Below are positions 13,626 through 24,118 of a DNA stretch of 64,000 bases, piece by piece; position 1 is the stretch's first letter; every line of letters starts with the position of its first letter. A program made the translations under genes and the position numbers. This stretch comes from Castor canadensis (lineage: Eukaryota; Chordata; Mammalia; Rodentia; Castoridae), in NCBI RefSeq assembly GCF_047511655.1, contig NC_133391.1:103701384-103765383 (forward strand), read 5' to 3'. The notes beneath the pieces were generated by a model, which was not told the DNA's origin, searched no databases, and was given only the letters and a program-made list of their open reading frames with translations.

Positions 13626-13859
13626 GACACAAATATGTTGACCATTTATTAATTTATCTATTTAATGAATATTTTTCAGTGCTCTTGTCATATATTATAA
13701 CTTGTATTAACTAATAAGACTATAGTGGTCATTAAGACAGAAGTAGCTGTCATGACATATGTATATATGTCACATAATGAAATAATTATATTTTTATTAG
13801 GTAAATTTAAGATATAAAATATGATGTTTTTATATACCTATACACAGTGCAATAGGAAA

Positions 13860-13960
13860 GTATCACATTTATCAAGCAACTATCATGTACCATGAGCTAT
13901 TTTAATCATTTTTGTATATATCATCTCATTTAATACTCCAAACATCCATGAAGTATTATA
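13860..13960 (-). repeat. MIR, left part of a split copy
   Basis: 'caagcaactatcatgtacca', 'tatatcatctcatttaatac' and 'catgaagta' match the antisense MIR up to its 'atgaggtaggtacta' segment. The rest continues at about 14537, on the far side of an LTR insertion. Confidence 0.6.
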
Positions 13961-14020
13961 TGAATTTTCTTTTCTTGCTGTCATAAGTTACCACAACCTT
14001 AGTTATTTTATTAAACACAA

Positions 14021-14050
14021 GGTTTTTTGTTTTGTTTTGTTTTGTTTTCC
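14021..14050. repeat. (GTTTT)n simple repeat
   Basis: About five TTTTG units in a row inside the MLT1-type LTR. The run may be the old A-tail of the SINE piece just downstream. Confidence 0.7.
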
Positions 14051-14164
14051 TTGCAGTTGTGGATGTTGGAAGTCCAAAATGGATCTCACTAAGCTAAATT
14101 CAAGATATTCCTTCTGTGGGCTAATCTGTAGTCTTCTCTTTCTTTCTGTCTCTCTCTCTCTTCT

Positions 14165-14222
14165 TTCTCTTTTTTTATGGTATCTGGATTTGAACTGCAT
14201 GCTACAACTTAAGCCATCTGCA
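14165..14222 (-). mobile_element. ID-like SINE fragment
   Basis: A CT/T-rich run is followed by 'atggtatctggatttgaact' and 'acttaagccatctgcaagc', a decayed antisense ID-like unit lying inside the MLT1-type LTR. Confidence 0.5.
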
Positions 14223-14536
14223 AGCTCTCTAACTTCTTTCTAACTGCAGTCCTTCACCACATTTCTTTCTCTTCAAAGCCAGAGGATCAGACAGAGTCCT
14301 TTCACAGTACCTGATCTCTAGTTCTTTATCCTGCCTCTTCCACTTCTAAGAACCCTTGTAACTACATTGGGTCCACCTGAATCATCCAATATGTACTTCC
14401 ATCTCAAGGTAAAATGGCCAGCAAATTCTGTTAAATTTTTAACCTGAGTCCCCCCTTACCACAAAACCTAACATTAAGTTATTGGGGTTAGGATGTGGAC
14501 ATCTTTGAAAGGCTATATTTTGCCTACAATAGGCAG

Positions 14537-14690
14537 GTACTACTTTCATTCTCATTTTACATAAAATAAAAAGGAAAGAGGTTTTGTTATTTTGCCCAAA
14601 GCTTACACAGTTATTGTGTGACACATTGGCATTTTAACCTAGTCAAGCAACCCCAAACCTGAGCCCCTAACCATCATGCTGTACTTCATA
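14537..14690 (-). repeat. MIR, right part of the split copy
   Basis: 'ggcaggtactactttcattc', 'cattttacataaaataaaaa', 'tttgcccaaagcttacacag' and 'gagcccctaaccatcatgct' complete the antisense MIR whose first part lies at 13860-13960. Confidence 0.6.
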
Positions 14691-15890
14691 AGCAAATAGC
14701 TGATGCTGCATTTTCTGTAACTGAATAGTTTTCACAGAACAAAAAGAAAGAGGAGAATGGAACATGTTCACAACATTTACCTCTAAGCTTATCAGTAATT
14801 TAAATTCTACTTCTTTATTTTTTTTTGATTTCCACATATGGTCATGAATTGTTCTTCCATCATGTTGTTTTACTGAGGAGCTACGTTTTCTGAAAGCATC
14901 TCTCCTCAATGGTTCTAGGTTCTAGCTGGCTGAAAGTGATGTTGCAAATATTCTGGAGGGTGGGAGAATAGCATGGTTATCACACTCTGATGACCATCAC
15001 CACACAAAGGCAGTAAGAGAGAAATGCTGGGCTGCAGGTAGTTTTCTGTTTATCCTCATCCCTCCTCCATCTGTATATGGTTCTCCTTTCTTTGTTGATC
15101 CCTCTGCTGGTCAATAGAAGCTTCATGCTCAGCATCAAATGCACTACTGCAAACATGGGGATGATGGCTATGAAAACTTAATGCCTCTCTGTGAACTGCT
15201 ACACCCGCCTCTCTTCCCAACACCAGTTCTGCAGTTGGTTGTGCAGTTTTCAGATTCTCAGGCAAGAACCAACTCCTTCTGTATCAGAACTGGCTACTTA
15301 CTTTTTTCTGGAAATGCCACTCCTCTTTTTGGACTTTTAAATCTGCAATTTCTCTCATAATTGTGTTGGTCTAATTCATATAACAAATTTCTTTTACCCA
15401 ATACATGTAGCCTTTCTGCATGCCTGATTGAGTCCTGACTGCCGGTTACTGGATCTAGAACTGGGTTGCTTCTGTTGTAGAAACCTTAAACATGTGGCGT
15501 CCATTTTGATGCTGAGGATGAGATTGGCTAGAAGACATGAAGAAATCCTGATGAAGACCCGAAGAAAAACATGCAAATTATTACTGGGAGCTGGAAGAAA
15601 ATTATGTATTGGCAGAAATATCAGACTTACCTATGATAATATGGCAAATAGGAAGGGTATAGCTAAGTAACTCATTGATCTGCTGGGAGTACTAACTAGT
15701 TTCTTCTAACGATATATGACAAAATATGAGAAAAAAGATAAGCTTATGAAGGATGTGCTCAGATATAGAAGGAATGGAGAGGTTCTGTCTAGAATTAGGT
15801 TCTCAAAGTAAGAGCTTGCTTCAGGTAATGTAATTCATGAGCCTACTATGAAAGTGTCATCTTTATTTAAAGGTGGAGTCGAGAACAGTC
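14691..15890. other. Non-coding DNA, no gene seen
   Basis: The open frames here (up to 80 codons) overlap on both strands and show no domain. The part at 15420-15660 looks like an old, unnamed interspersed repeat, but I cannot assign it. Confidence 0.4.
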
Positions 15891-15891
15891 C

Positions 15892-15975
15892 TAAGGGCTA
15901 GAGTGTGGATCAGCAATAGGATTCAATAGGGTTCAATAGGCCCTGGGTTCAAATCCCAGTACTACCCTAAAAACA
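15892..15975 (+). mobile_element. ID-like SINE with altered middle
   Basis: It starts 'gggctagagtgtgg' and has a B box in 'ccctgggttcaaatcccagt'. In place of the usual 'agtggtagagcacttgccta' segment there are three near-copies of a 10-mer ending CAATAGG (15911-15940). Confidence 0.7.
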
Positions 15976-16375
15976 ATAAAGAATACATCTTTAACTCTTT
16001 GTTGAGATCACAAACAAATTGAATGGCATGCCTTACAGACTCCCTGCACTACACAAAAGAAAAGTGAAAGCTCATCTTACCTCTTAAATGTTCTCTGCTG
16101 AGGGTTTACATCACCTTGACTCTCAATCCATGATAACGTGACCTGTTTTCAAAAGATTTGGTGTATACTTTTGTCTAGTGGTGTAACCATCAATAAAATC
16201 TTGAGAAAGCCATAATATTTTTAGACACTTACTTTTATAACACTGTATTTGTGGAAGCACTGACAAATTGTATTAAATGGGAGAGGGTCAATTCAAACTG
16301 AAAATATCCTAGACTTCCCCAACATTCTATGAGCAAAAACCAGGTTGAGAAAGTTAATTAGCACAAATATGGGCT

Positions 16376-16475
16376 ATGGAGGGAGAGGGGGAAAAAGGAG
16401 GGGGCGGGGGGAAAGGGGAAGAAATGACCCAAACATTGTATGCACATATGAATAAAAGAAATTTATAAAAAAGAA
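16376..16475 (+). mobile_element. L1 3' end, strongly 5'-truncated
   Basis: A G-rich segment is followed by 'gacccaaacattgtatgcac' and 'atatgaataaaagaaattta', then an A-rich tail. The G-rich tract plus AATAAA before poly-A is the usual end of rodent L1. A matching antisense tail lies at 31050-31095. Confidence 0.6.
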
Positions 16476-16689
16476 AAGGAAGCGAGAATCAGAGTGTGAA
16501 GCCATTAGGCTGGAGAGTGGAGATAAGAGCCACAAAGAACAACTTCCAGGGATCAAGACTGTCCCCTAACCAAAGAGATGGAGGTTCTATCCTGGTTTAA
16601 TCAGAGCTACTATACACTAGTGACATCTACTCACTCCTCACACCTCCTCATTTTGTAAGGTTTGTTTTTATTTAAAAAGTTACTGTCTC

Positions 16690-16885
16690 AAAACATAAAT
16701 GCAAACCATACAAGAGTGTTTTACCACACTTGAGCTATTCCCCTAGTCCTTTTGCTTGTAATTTGTTTTTCAGGTAGAGTCTCACATGAAATGTTGTTCA
16801 GGCTAACCTCAAGCCAAAATCCTTCTACTTCTGCCTCCTGAGTAGCTGGGATTACAAGCATATGCCACCATGCCTGGCTTCCGTC
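16690..16885 (-). mobile_element. Composite ID/B1 SINE
   Basis: A decayed antisense ID-like part (about 16700-16750, 'cacacttgagctattcccct') is followed by an antisense B1-like part ending 'gtagctgggattacaagcat' and 'atgccaccatgcctggctt'. The layout is that of a B4-like dimer. Confidence 0.75.
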
Positions 16886-17069
16886 CCCACTTATGAATGA
16901 GAGCGTTCATTGAAGTTAAACTGATGCCATATCTACCTAAGACCATTTTGCTATGAAGTGCTAGAGTTCTACATGGAAAATCTAAGTGGAAAGACAAAAG
17001 TGACCAGCTGTGCCAGCTTCTCTCATGCCAGGGCCTGCAAAAAACATGTCTAGAACAACCTAAGAATCC

Positions 17070-17280
17070 AGCTAACTAGGAAGAAGGAAGGCCCCATGCA
17101 AACTATCCCAGCCATCTTCAGCTGTTTGTTACCCCAGCTTCGATTCAGGGATCCTGCCACAAGAGAACCTAACTTTACAGGGCTCTGCCTGAATTCACTA
17201 ACCTGCCAAACCATGAGCAAAATAAAATGGTTGTTGTTTGACTCTACCAAGTTTGGGAATGGAATAAAATGAAATAATGA
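17070..17280 (+). repeat. Possible MaLR-type LTR 3' part
   Basis: 'aaaccatgagcaaaataaaa' and 'tggttgttgtttgactctac' resemble the 3' end of MLT1-type LTRs (AATAAA, then the GTTGTTT...AAGCCAC segment). The rest is weakly matched. Confidence 0.4.
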
Positions 17281-18880
17281 GTATTATATGCTTTTCATAA
17301 GTGCTAATTTTATAGTCTGTATAAAGAAATAGAAAATAGATCACGAATGTCCTTTATTTATTGGCTAATTTGGCAGTTTAGATTTTGAAATTTAGTGTCA
17401 TAAACGCCTCAATGCATAAAATCAAGGGTGGGACTTCATATATGATTAAAATGCTGTCTCAAATAGCATTTCTATGTGGCTTCAATCTAGAATTTACCTT
17501 TCCCTTTTCTTTTAATTAACCCCCACAATGATTAACTAAAAATCCCACTCATATAGCATGCTTTCTAAACTGCCTTGTGATGCAGGTACCAGTGTTTCAT
17601 GTCATATTAATATTGTCAGTGCAATGGATGGCAGGAGATACAAAGGTTTGCTACAGTGTATTCTTACCCTTAAAGAACCCATAGTCCTACAAGCTATTCA
17701 GAACTGATAGGACTGATATAAATAAATTATGAATAAGATTTTGTTTATAAGGAAAATTCAAGTATTACAATGGATCAAAGGAGAGAGCCTATTTGCTAAA
17801 AGGTACTGTAAAGTGTATATGCTGGAGATGTATCTGAGACAAAAGTGAAATTATGAAGGTTTTTCACCCAAAGTCAACCCCAAACTCTCAAAAGCAGGAA
17901 ACCTTGATCTTTGTCTCTGAATTCCTTTAGCACCTGTTAAAGAGTTTTGAAAATTATAGAAGCTTAATAATTGTTTGTTGAACAAATTATTGGATGGATT
18001 TCCAATTCTGTGGACTCTATTGTTGGACAAGAATCACTTGATTATCTTTTGTTCTAGGATAATAAATTGACAGTGTCTTTCTTTTACTATCAATTCCTAC
18101 AGGATGCACAGAAGCTTGCATGTAAAGCCATTGTGACAGTTTTTAGATAAAGTAATTCAAAGGCATAGATGATTATTAGATTATAAAAAGGTGGTATTCA
18201 CTAATATTTCTCATGCAGCAATGATTTTGCCATGTGTGCCTAGAGTAATAAGGACAAATGGCTTCAACATGGAAGTCTATGCAGTTTGCTCAAGATATTT
18301 TGACAAGTTCTACATTTTTCTCATGATGCAGTAAACTGTACTGTTTGTAACTATCAGCATGCGGTCTGAGTGAGATAAATGAGAGAAAAATAGAAAGAGA
18401 AGTAGAATCTAATTCAGAATAGAGCTGTAAAAACAAGAGATTAGAATAAGGTCCTTTGTGTCACTGAGATAAATTGTTACACACTTTTATGTTCTACATC
18501 ATGGACTTCTAACACTTTCACAACTTGTATGTGTCATATGGGCATGAGCTATTTCTCATCCTCCCACTCATACTTCCTTCCTAATAGCAAGTTGTTCCAA
18601 AATATCTTGTCAGCAAGACTTTGCTGCTGCTTAAAGACAAACTTGACTCTGAAACCCTTTGCTCTTTGTGAAAGAAAGAAAAATAATCTTGTTTTGTTTC
18701 CAGAGTTAGAATATAAATCAGTATCATAGATAATTTCAGCATTTTATGAGTGCTTAAATTAAATACATATAAAGTACAGTACCTATTGTTGATAAAATTT
18801 AAAATGTAAAACAGATGCTGCACATATATAAAACATTCTCCACATTATTGGTTTTATTGATTTTTTAGATACTTTTTTGT
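17281..18880. other. AT-rich non-coding DNA with an L2 scrap
   Basis: No gene is seen. At 17890-17995 'cctttagcacctgttaaaga' and 'taataattgtttgttgaaca' match the end of an L2 element. Confidence 0.45.
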
Positions 18881-18895
18881 TAAAAATCTTTTTGT

Positions 18896-18925
18896 GTGCT
18901 CGCTTCAGCACCACATATACTAAAA
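18896..18925 (+). pseudogene. 3'-truncated U6 snRNA retropseudogene
   Basis: The first 25-30 bases of U6 snRNA are recognisable (GTGCTCGCTTC, then CACATATACTAAAA), with two or three mismatches. The copy stops there and lacks the rest of the roughly 106-nt RNA. It is flanked by near-identical 18-bp direct repeats at 18881-18898 and 18921-18938 with one mismatch; their ends overlap the U6-like bases slightly. This is what target-site duplications of a retroposed copy look like. There is no A-tail, and the copy is far too short to act as U6. Confidence 0.7.
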
Positions 18926-18938
18926 ATCCTTTTGTGTG

Positions 18939-20055
18939 TTTCTAGTAAAGTAAAACTATGAAGAATTATGATTTCTATAACATAAAATTAGAGAAAAATC
19001 CCAATTGATGTAGTTAATATAACCACATGTGTTTAAACCACAGATTAGTTAATATTTTAAATAAATAAAAGTTAAATAACCAAAACCTCAGCATCATTGA
19101 AAATTGCAAACACTTGAGATAAATCTTCATTCAAGAAACTTAACATGGCTTATGCTGGCCACAGCTTGTACCTCAAATTCTGGAGTGGAGACATCTCTCC
19201 CAATTCAGCCCTTTCATGGGTTAGTGCTTTATCCCCATGTCTAATTTAGGTTCATGAATGAAGAGATGGGCTAGCAACGGAACCACAGTGGTGACTGCTG
19301 CCCATACTCTGCAGTTGCAAGTCTGGAACTGAAAACTCCAGTTCAAGGGCATCACTAGTGGAAATAGGACAAACTTCTGTGATATTCCTAAAAATTTCTG
19401 ATTCACAAAGAAATGGTAGTCAAGGGCAGGGAAGATATCAAGTCATTAATTCACTCATTTGTACATATACACACATTCATGATTTCAATATATTTGTGTA
19501 TGTATTTTCTGTTGATGTCTCAAAAATTGGTGAAAGTTGTACATGAAGGTTAATCAAGCAAGATTCTGAAAGTTATGGGAAGAAATTGGTGACAAGTATT
19601 CAGGTAAAGTTATAATATCAAAAGAGGTAAGCGTGCCCTCTGAGGTAAAAGAGAAGATATAAGTGAATTATAAAAAGAAAGCTACTCAGACTGAAGAAAA
19701 TGACAGTTTAAGAAGCCATGGAATACACTCTACTCTCAATGAGGAAGTGGTTCTAAGTGTTTGTAAAACAAAGGAAATGTATGATGTGACTTTCAGACTT
19801 GAAGATATTAAAAAATATTGGATTAAAAATGTTGAATGGTGATATGGCAAGGGTAAGACACAGAAAACCAGATCAGAAATTTTTTGAGCTAAAGTGAGGG
19901 CTAACTCTAGAGAAGTGTGTAGGTTATACAGATATCTAAAAGACACATTTAGTTAGTTTTAGATTCACAACTTTTACCAGCAATGTTCAGCTTCTTGAAA
20001 CTCAAGTTGGAGTAAATATTCAGTGGAATTTCATTCAAGCAAAGGAATATTTAAG
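18939..20055. other. Non-coding DNA, no gene seen
   Basis: Short frames only. No confident repeat family is recognised. Confidence 0.45.
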
Positions 20056-20329
20056 TACTTGAATAGTCTTTTCTCCAAAGAAGATACACCAATGGTCTCC
20101 AGATAATATGAAAAGGTGCTCAGCATCATTAATCTTTGTGGGAATGCAAATTAGATAAAAAACCATAATGAGGAATCACTTTATACCTGTTAAGATGGTT
20201 ATTATAAAAAAAAAAAAAACGATAGTTACAGGGAAGGATGTGTAGAGATTAGAACATGTGTGCACTGTTGGCGGGAATATAAAATCATGTAGCTACTATG
20301 GAAGCAGTATGGAGTTTTCTCAAAAATGA

Positions 20330-20455
20330 AAATAGCCAGGTGAGATGGTACATGTCTGTAATACCAGGGCTCAGGAAACTGAGGCAGGAGGATCTAAACT
20401 TTGAGGACAGTTGGAGCTATAAAGTGAGACCCTGCCTCAAAAAATGTTTTAAACA
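20330..20455 (+). mobile_element. B1-like SINE inside L1
   Basis: 'gccaggtgagatggtacatg', 'aaactgaggcaggaggatct' and 'aagtgagaccctgcctcaaa' are B1-type landmarks in order. The L1 sequence resumes at 'cagagctatcatatcatcca'. Confidence 0.85.
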
Positions 20456-20941
20456 GAGCTATCATATCATCCAGCAATACCACTTTTAGGTATAAATCCA
20501 AAAGAACTGAAGTCAGGATCTCAAAAAGATCTCTGTACTTCAAATACTTTTCAGTACAACATTATCCACAAAAAAGAAAAACACAGAGTCACTCATGAGC
20601 AAATGAATGCATCAAGAAAATGTAATGTGAACATAAAATGGAATATCAATAAGCCTAAAAAAATAAGAAAATCCTATTTGCAATGATATAGATATATCTA
20701 GAAGGCACTATGATAAATGAAATAAACCAGTATCTAGAAGACAAATGGTGTACTTTCCCACTTATGTGAAGTACCTAAAATAGTTAAACTCATAGAGAAT
20801 AAAATGATACTTGACAAGGGGAGTAAGAAATGGGGACTGTTCAATGGGTATGAAATTTCAGCTAAGCAGGATAAGGAAATTCTAGAAATTGGCTGTTCAC
20901 ATTAGCAACATGGAAAGTACTATGCATTTCAAAATTTGTTG

Positions 20942-21165
20942 AGCCAGGCACAGAGGCTCGTGGCTGTAATCCCAGCTACTTGGAAAACAGAGATCAGGAG
21001 CACAGTGGTTGAGACCAACCCTTGGCAAAAACAGGAGACCCAATCTAAAAATAACTAAAAACATAAGAAAGGTCTGGAAATATGGCCTAAGAGGTAAAGT
21101 AACTGTCTAACAAGCATGAAGGCCTGATTTCAACACCAGTATTGCCAAAAAAATTTTTTTAAAGC
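20942..21165 (+). mobile_element. Composite B1-ID SINE inside L1
   Basis: A B1-like part ('gccaggcacagaggctcgtg', 'taatcccagctacttggaaa') is followed by an ID-like part ('atatggcctaagaggtaaag', 'ggcctgatttcaacaccagt') and an A-run. This is the sense orientation of the B4-like dimer. Confidence 0.8.
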
Positions 21166-21300
21166 ATATGAGGTTAGATCTCATTCTTACCACAGAAATG
21201 GAGGTGGTAGTGAGGTAGACATAGGAAACTTATAGAGGTAGTGAATACTGCCTTGATTGTGGTGATGGCATTGGGTATATGAGTATGCATTAAACCTGTA

Positions 21301-23279
21301 CAGTGTTTTGTTGTTTTTTTTTTTTTTTAAGACCGGGGGACTTAAATCCGGCATTGTAGAAAAATAATGTAAGAGGACTTAAAGTAGAAAAAATATTATA
21401 GAACCATTTTAAAATTATGGGAATTTCACAATCAGAAAAACCAAGGAAATAATCTTTCTAAGCATTATCAAGTAATGAGTACAAGATTTCTTTTCACTCA
21501 CCCATCTTCACTGAAGTTCACTCCAACTTTGACCTCCAGCAAATCCTTAAGCCTCAGGCTAACTGTTACCGTCATCCCATGTTTGAACTCAACCTCATCT
21601 CTGAGATGATACTTAGAACTGAGGTAAGTCATTGAGGAGATGCAGATTACCTGTTGTGTGCAATAATTTTCAAGAATCATTACTGCTCATACTGTAAATT
21701 CAATTTATTTTGGAAAAATGGAACATACATAGGTATCAAAATGTTTACAGGTTAAGATAGTCAAGTTAAGTATGTCATGTATCCATGGGAATTTATGAGT
21801 TATTCACAATATTTACATAAGACTGCATATTGGGTCTTGGATACACAGAATGGCAAGTGAAACCATAAGGCAAATGATGAACACAAGAGGCTTTCAGAAA
21901 TGACTTGAAACCATAGATGTAGATCTTACACTGAGAAGAAAGGTGTACATTGGCTATTACTCTTTTCCTGAGTGTTGTCTGATAAAGAACCATGAAGAAA
22001 ATTATCAAATTAATGCATCGAGCCCAATTCCTATAAAGGAGATTAATGGAAAAGTGTTTGATGGTATAAAAATGATTTCACAAGATCAGGAAAAAATGAG
22101 GAGTAAAGAGTCAGTTGACTGTCTAATGACTTAGGTGTGAGTTGGAGAGAAAAGTGTACATCAGAAGACTTAGAGGAAATAATTTATTTTCACTTTTGGT
22201 ATCACTAGTTTAAAAGACTGATGGATGCTGGTAGTGGTGAATGAATTAGTAGGCCATGGTGAAATAAGAAACAGGATGTGTTATCTTTGCTGTTGGCAGA
22301 TTTTGCAGTTTTTGAAACCACAAAGGCCTGACTGGGAACCCGGATGTTGGTATGATCCTGTAAACTGGCTTCCTCTGCTTGGTTCTGTTGCTGATATCAG
22401 CTTCATGTAGCAAGAGTGGTTGTTGGAGGACTGCTTCCAGCACATTTGCCTTCTACATGATTCTGCAATAAAACAGAGGATGTTAGGTGAAAGAAATCCT
22501 AGGCCTCCTTCCTATGGGAATTATGCTGAGGTGTCTAGGCTGTGTGAAGTTAAATAAGTAGGCAGTTTTTGGTGAAGAGAAGATAAAAGTGGAAGCTACA
22601 GCATTATATCAAGCTGTAGAAACCAGGGCTTGAAATCATCAAGACAACATTGCACAATTGCTGACTCAGTAAGGCCTCAAATATTTCCTTCCACTAAATA
22701 GAAAAACATGGCACCAAATTTTCATTCTTAAACCAAACATGCATTGTAAGATTACCTTTCATACTTATTGTTCTGGTCTTCTTTTGTTTTAGAGCATCAC
22801 ATTATGCAGAAATCCAAAGAGTACTAGAAAGGAAACAAAGCGTCTTCATATCCTCAAGTCACTAAATTATCTAATGTCCCTATGTTGCAATGACATCAGT
22901 AATAGAATGATTGATGTAGCTCTTTGAAAGTCGTGATCAGGTTTGCATGTTACAAAGATGATTTTGACACTGAGATGGAGGATGGATTATAGGAATTATG
23001 GGAAGATGAGGGAAGATAAATCAAGAAGATGTTTTCAAAATCTAGTGAGAAATGAGTATATAAGAGTCAAAATATGTTTAGGAAGATTAAATGTTAATAA
23101 ATAATTAGACTTAAGGAGAGAGATGAAGTTGAGGGAGGAAGCTAACTTGTTGAAATTAGGATTTCTGGTTTTGTGTGAGACCCTTACAGAGATAGGGACC
23201 CTCTCCCCCTGAGCCCCTCGCTTCCAAGCAGAAATTGTTTTGCCCTCATCTCTAATTCTGTTGAAGAGAGAGTACAACC
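21301..23279. other. Non-coding DNA, no gene seen
   Basis: A poly-T run at about 21311-21330 may be the tail of an unreadable antisense SINE. Frames up to 80 codons have no recognisable domain. 22190-22450 is GC-richer than its surroundings but I cannot identify it. Confidence 0.45.
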
Positions 23280-24118
23280 ATTAATAAGGAGGACCAAGGG
23301 TTTTTGCTAGTTGGGATAAGGATAGCTATACAGGGAGATTCCTAGTATTGCTTCCATGTACATATGTGTTACATTCTAAATTGATTCTTCTCTAACTAAC
23401 CTTTTCTCTAGTTCCTAGTCCCCTTCTCCTATTGGCCTTTGTTACTTTAAAGATTCTGCATTAGCTCCTTTGCATTGAGGACATTAAATGCTATCTTTTT
23501 TTTTTTTTTTTTGGATTACCTACCTATCCTCATACCTCCCTTGTGTGCACTTGCCTTATCATATGATCAAAGTCCAATCCCCTTGTGTTTGCCCTTGATC
23601 TAAAGTCCGCATATGAGGGAGAACATATGATTTTTGGTCTTCTGGGCCTGGCTAACCTTGCTCAGGATGATTTTCTCAAGTTCCATCCATTTACTTGTGA
23701 ATGATAAGATTTCATTCTTCTTCATGGCTGTGTAAAATTCCATTGTGTATAAATACCACGTTTTCTTAATCCATTGGTCAGTAGTGCAGCATCTTGGCTG
23801 TTTCCATAACTTGACTATTGTGAATAGTACTGCAATAAACATGGGTGTACAAGTATCTCTGTAGTAGCCTGTGTCACATTCCTTTGGGTATATTCCTAAG
23901 AGTGGTATTGCTGGATCATATTACAGGTCTATGTTTAGATTTTTAAGAAGCCTCCATATTGTTTTCCAGAGTGGTTGCACCAGCTTGCATTCCCACCAGC
24001 AGTGTATAAAGGTTCCTTTTTCCCCACATCTTTGCCAACACCTGTTGTTGGTGTTTCTAATGATGGCTATTTTAACAGCGATGAGGTGGAATCTTAGTGT
24101 AGTGAAACTTCTATTTTT
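23280..24118 (-). mobile_element. 5'-truncated L1 with ORF2 C-terminal remnant
   Basis: This is the 3' end of an L1 on the minus strand. The 3' UTR lies at about 23280-23595 with a T-run at 23496-23512. The ORF2 C-terminus reads from about 24118 down to 23600. An 80-codon piece is still open (23842-23600) and holds the TMEFYTAMKKNEI block typical of L1 ORF2. Upstream of it the frame is broken, so the fragment is not active. It is much better preserved than the other L1 pieces here, so it is younger. Confidence 0.85.

Larger units (their letters stand above)
13970..14536 (-). mobile_element. MLT1-type MaLR LTR (antisense)
   Basis: On the plus strand the block starts 'ttgctgtcataagttaccac' and goes through 'aagtccaaaatggatctcac', 'tcttcaaagccagaggatca' and 'taagaacccttgtaactaca'. 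It ends at 'ggatgtggacatctttgaaa' and 'tattttgcctacaata'. That order is the reverse of an MLT1-like LTR. It carries a (GTTTT)n run at 14021-14050 and a SINE piece at about 14165-14222. Confidence 0.6.
20060..21300 (+). mobile_element. Old L1 3' region carrying two SINEs
   Basis: The sequence follows the end of L1 ORF2 and its 3' UTR in order: 'ctcagcatcattaatctttg', 'cactgttggcgggaatataa', 'ccagcaataccacttttagg', 'aagtcaggatctcaaaaaga', then 'tgggtatatgagtatgcatt' near the end. No reading frame survives. SINEs at 20330-20455 and 20942-21165 interrupt it, so they are younger than the L1. Confidence 0.75.

Noticed and set aside
18896-18925. Possible functional U6 gene.
   Set aside because: Only the first 25-30 of about 106 bases are present, and no upstream TATA or proximal element is seen.
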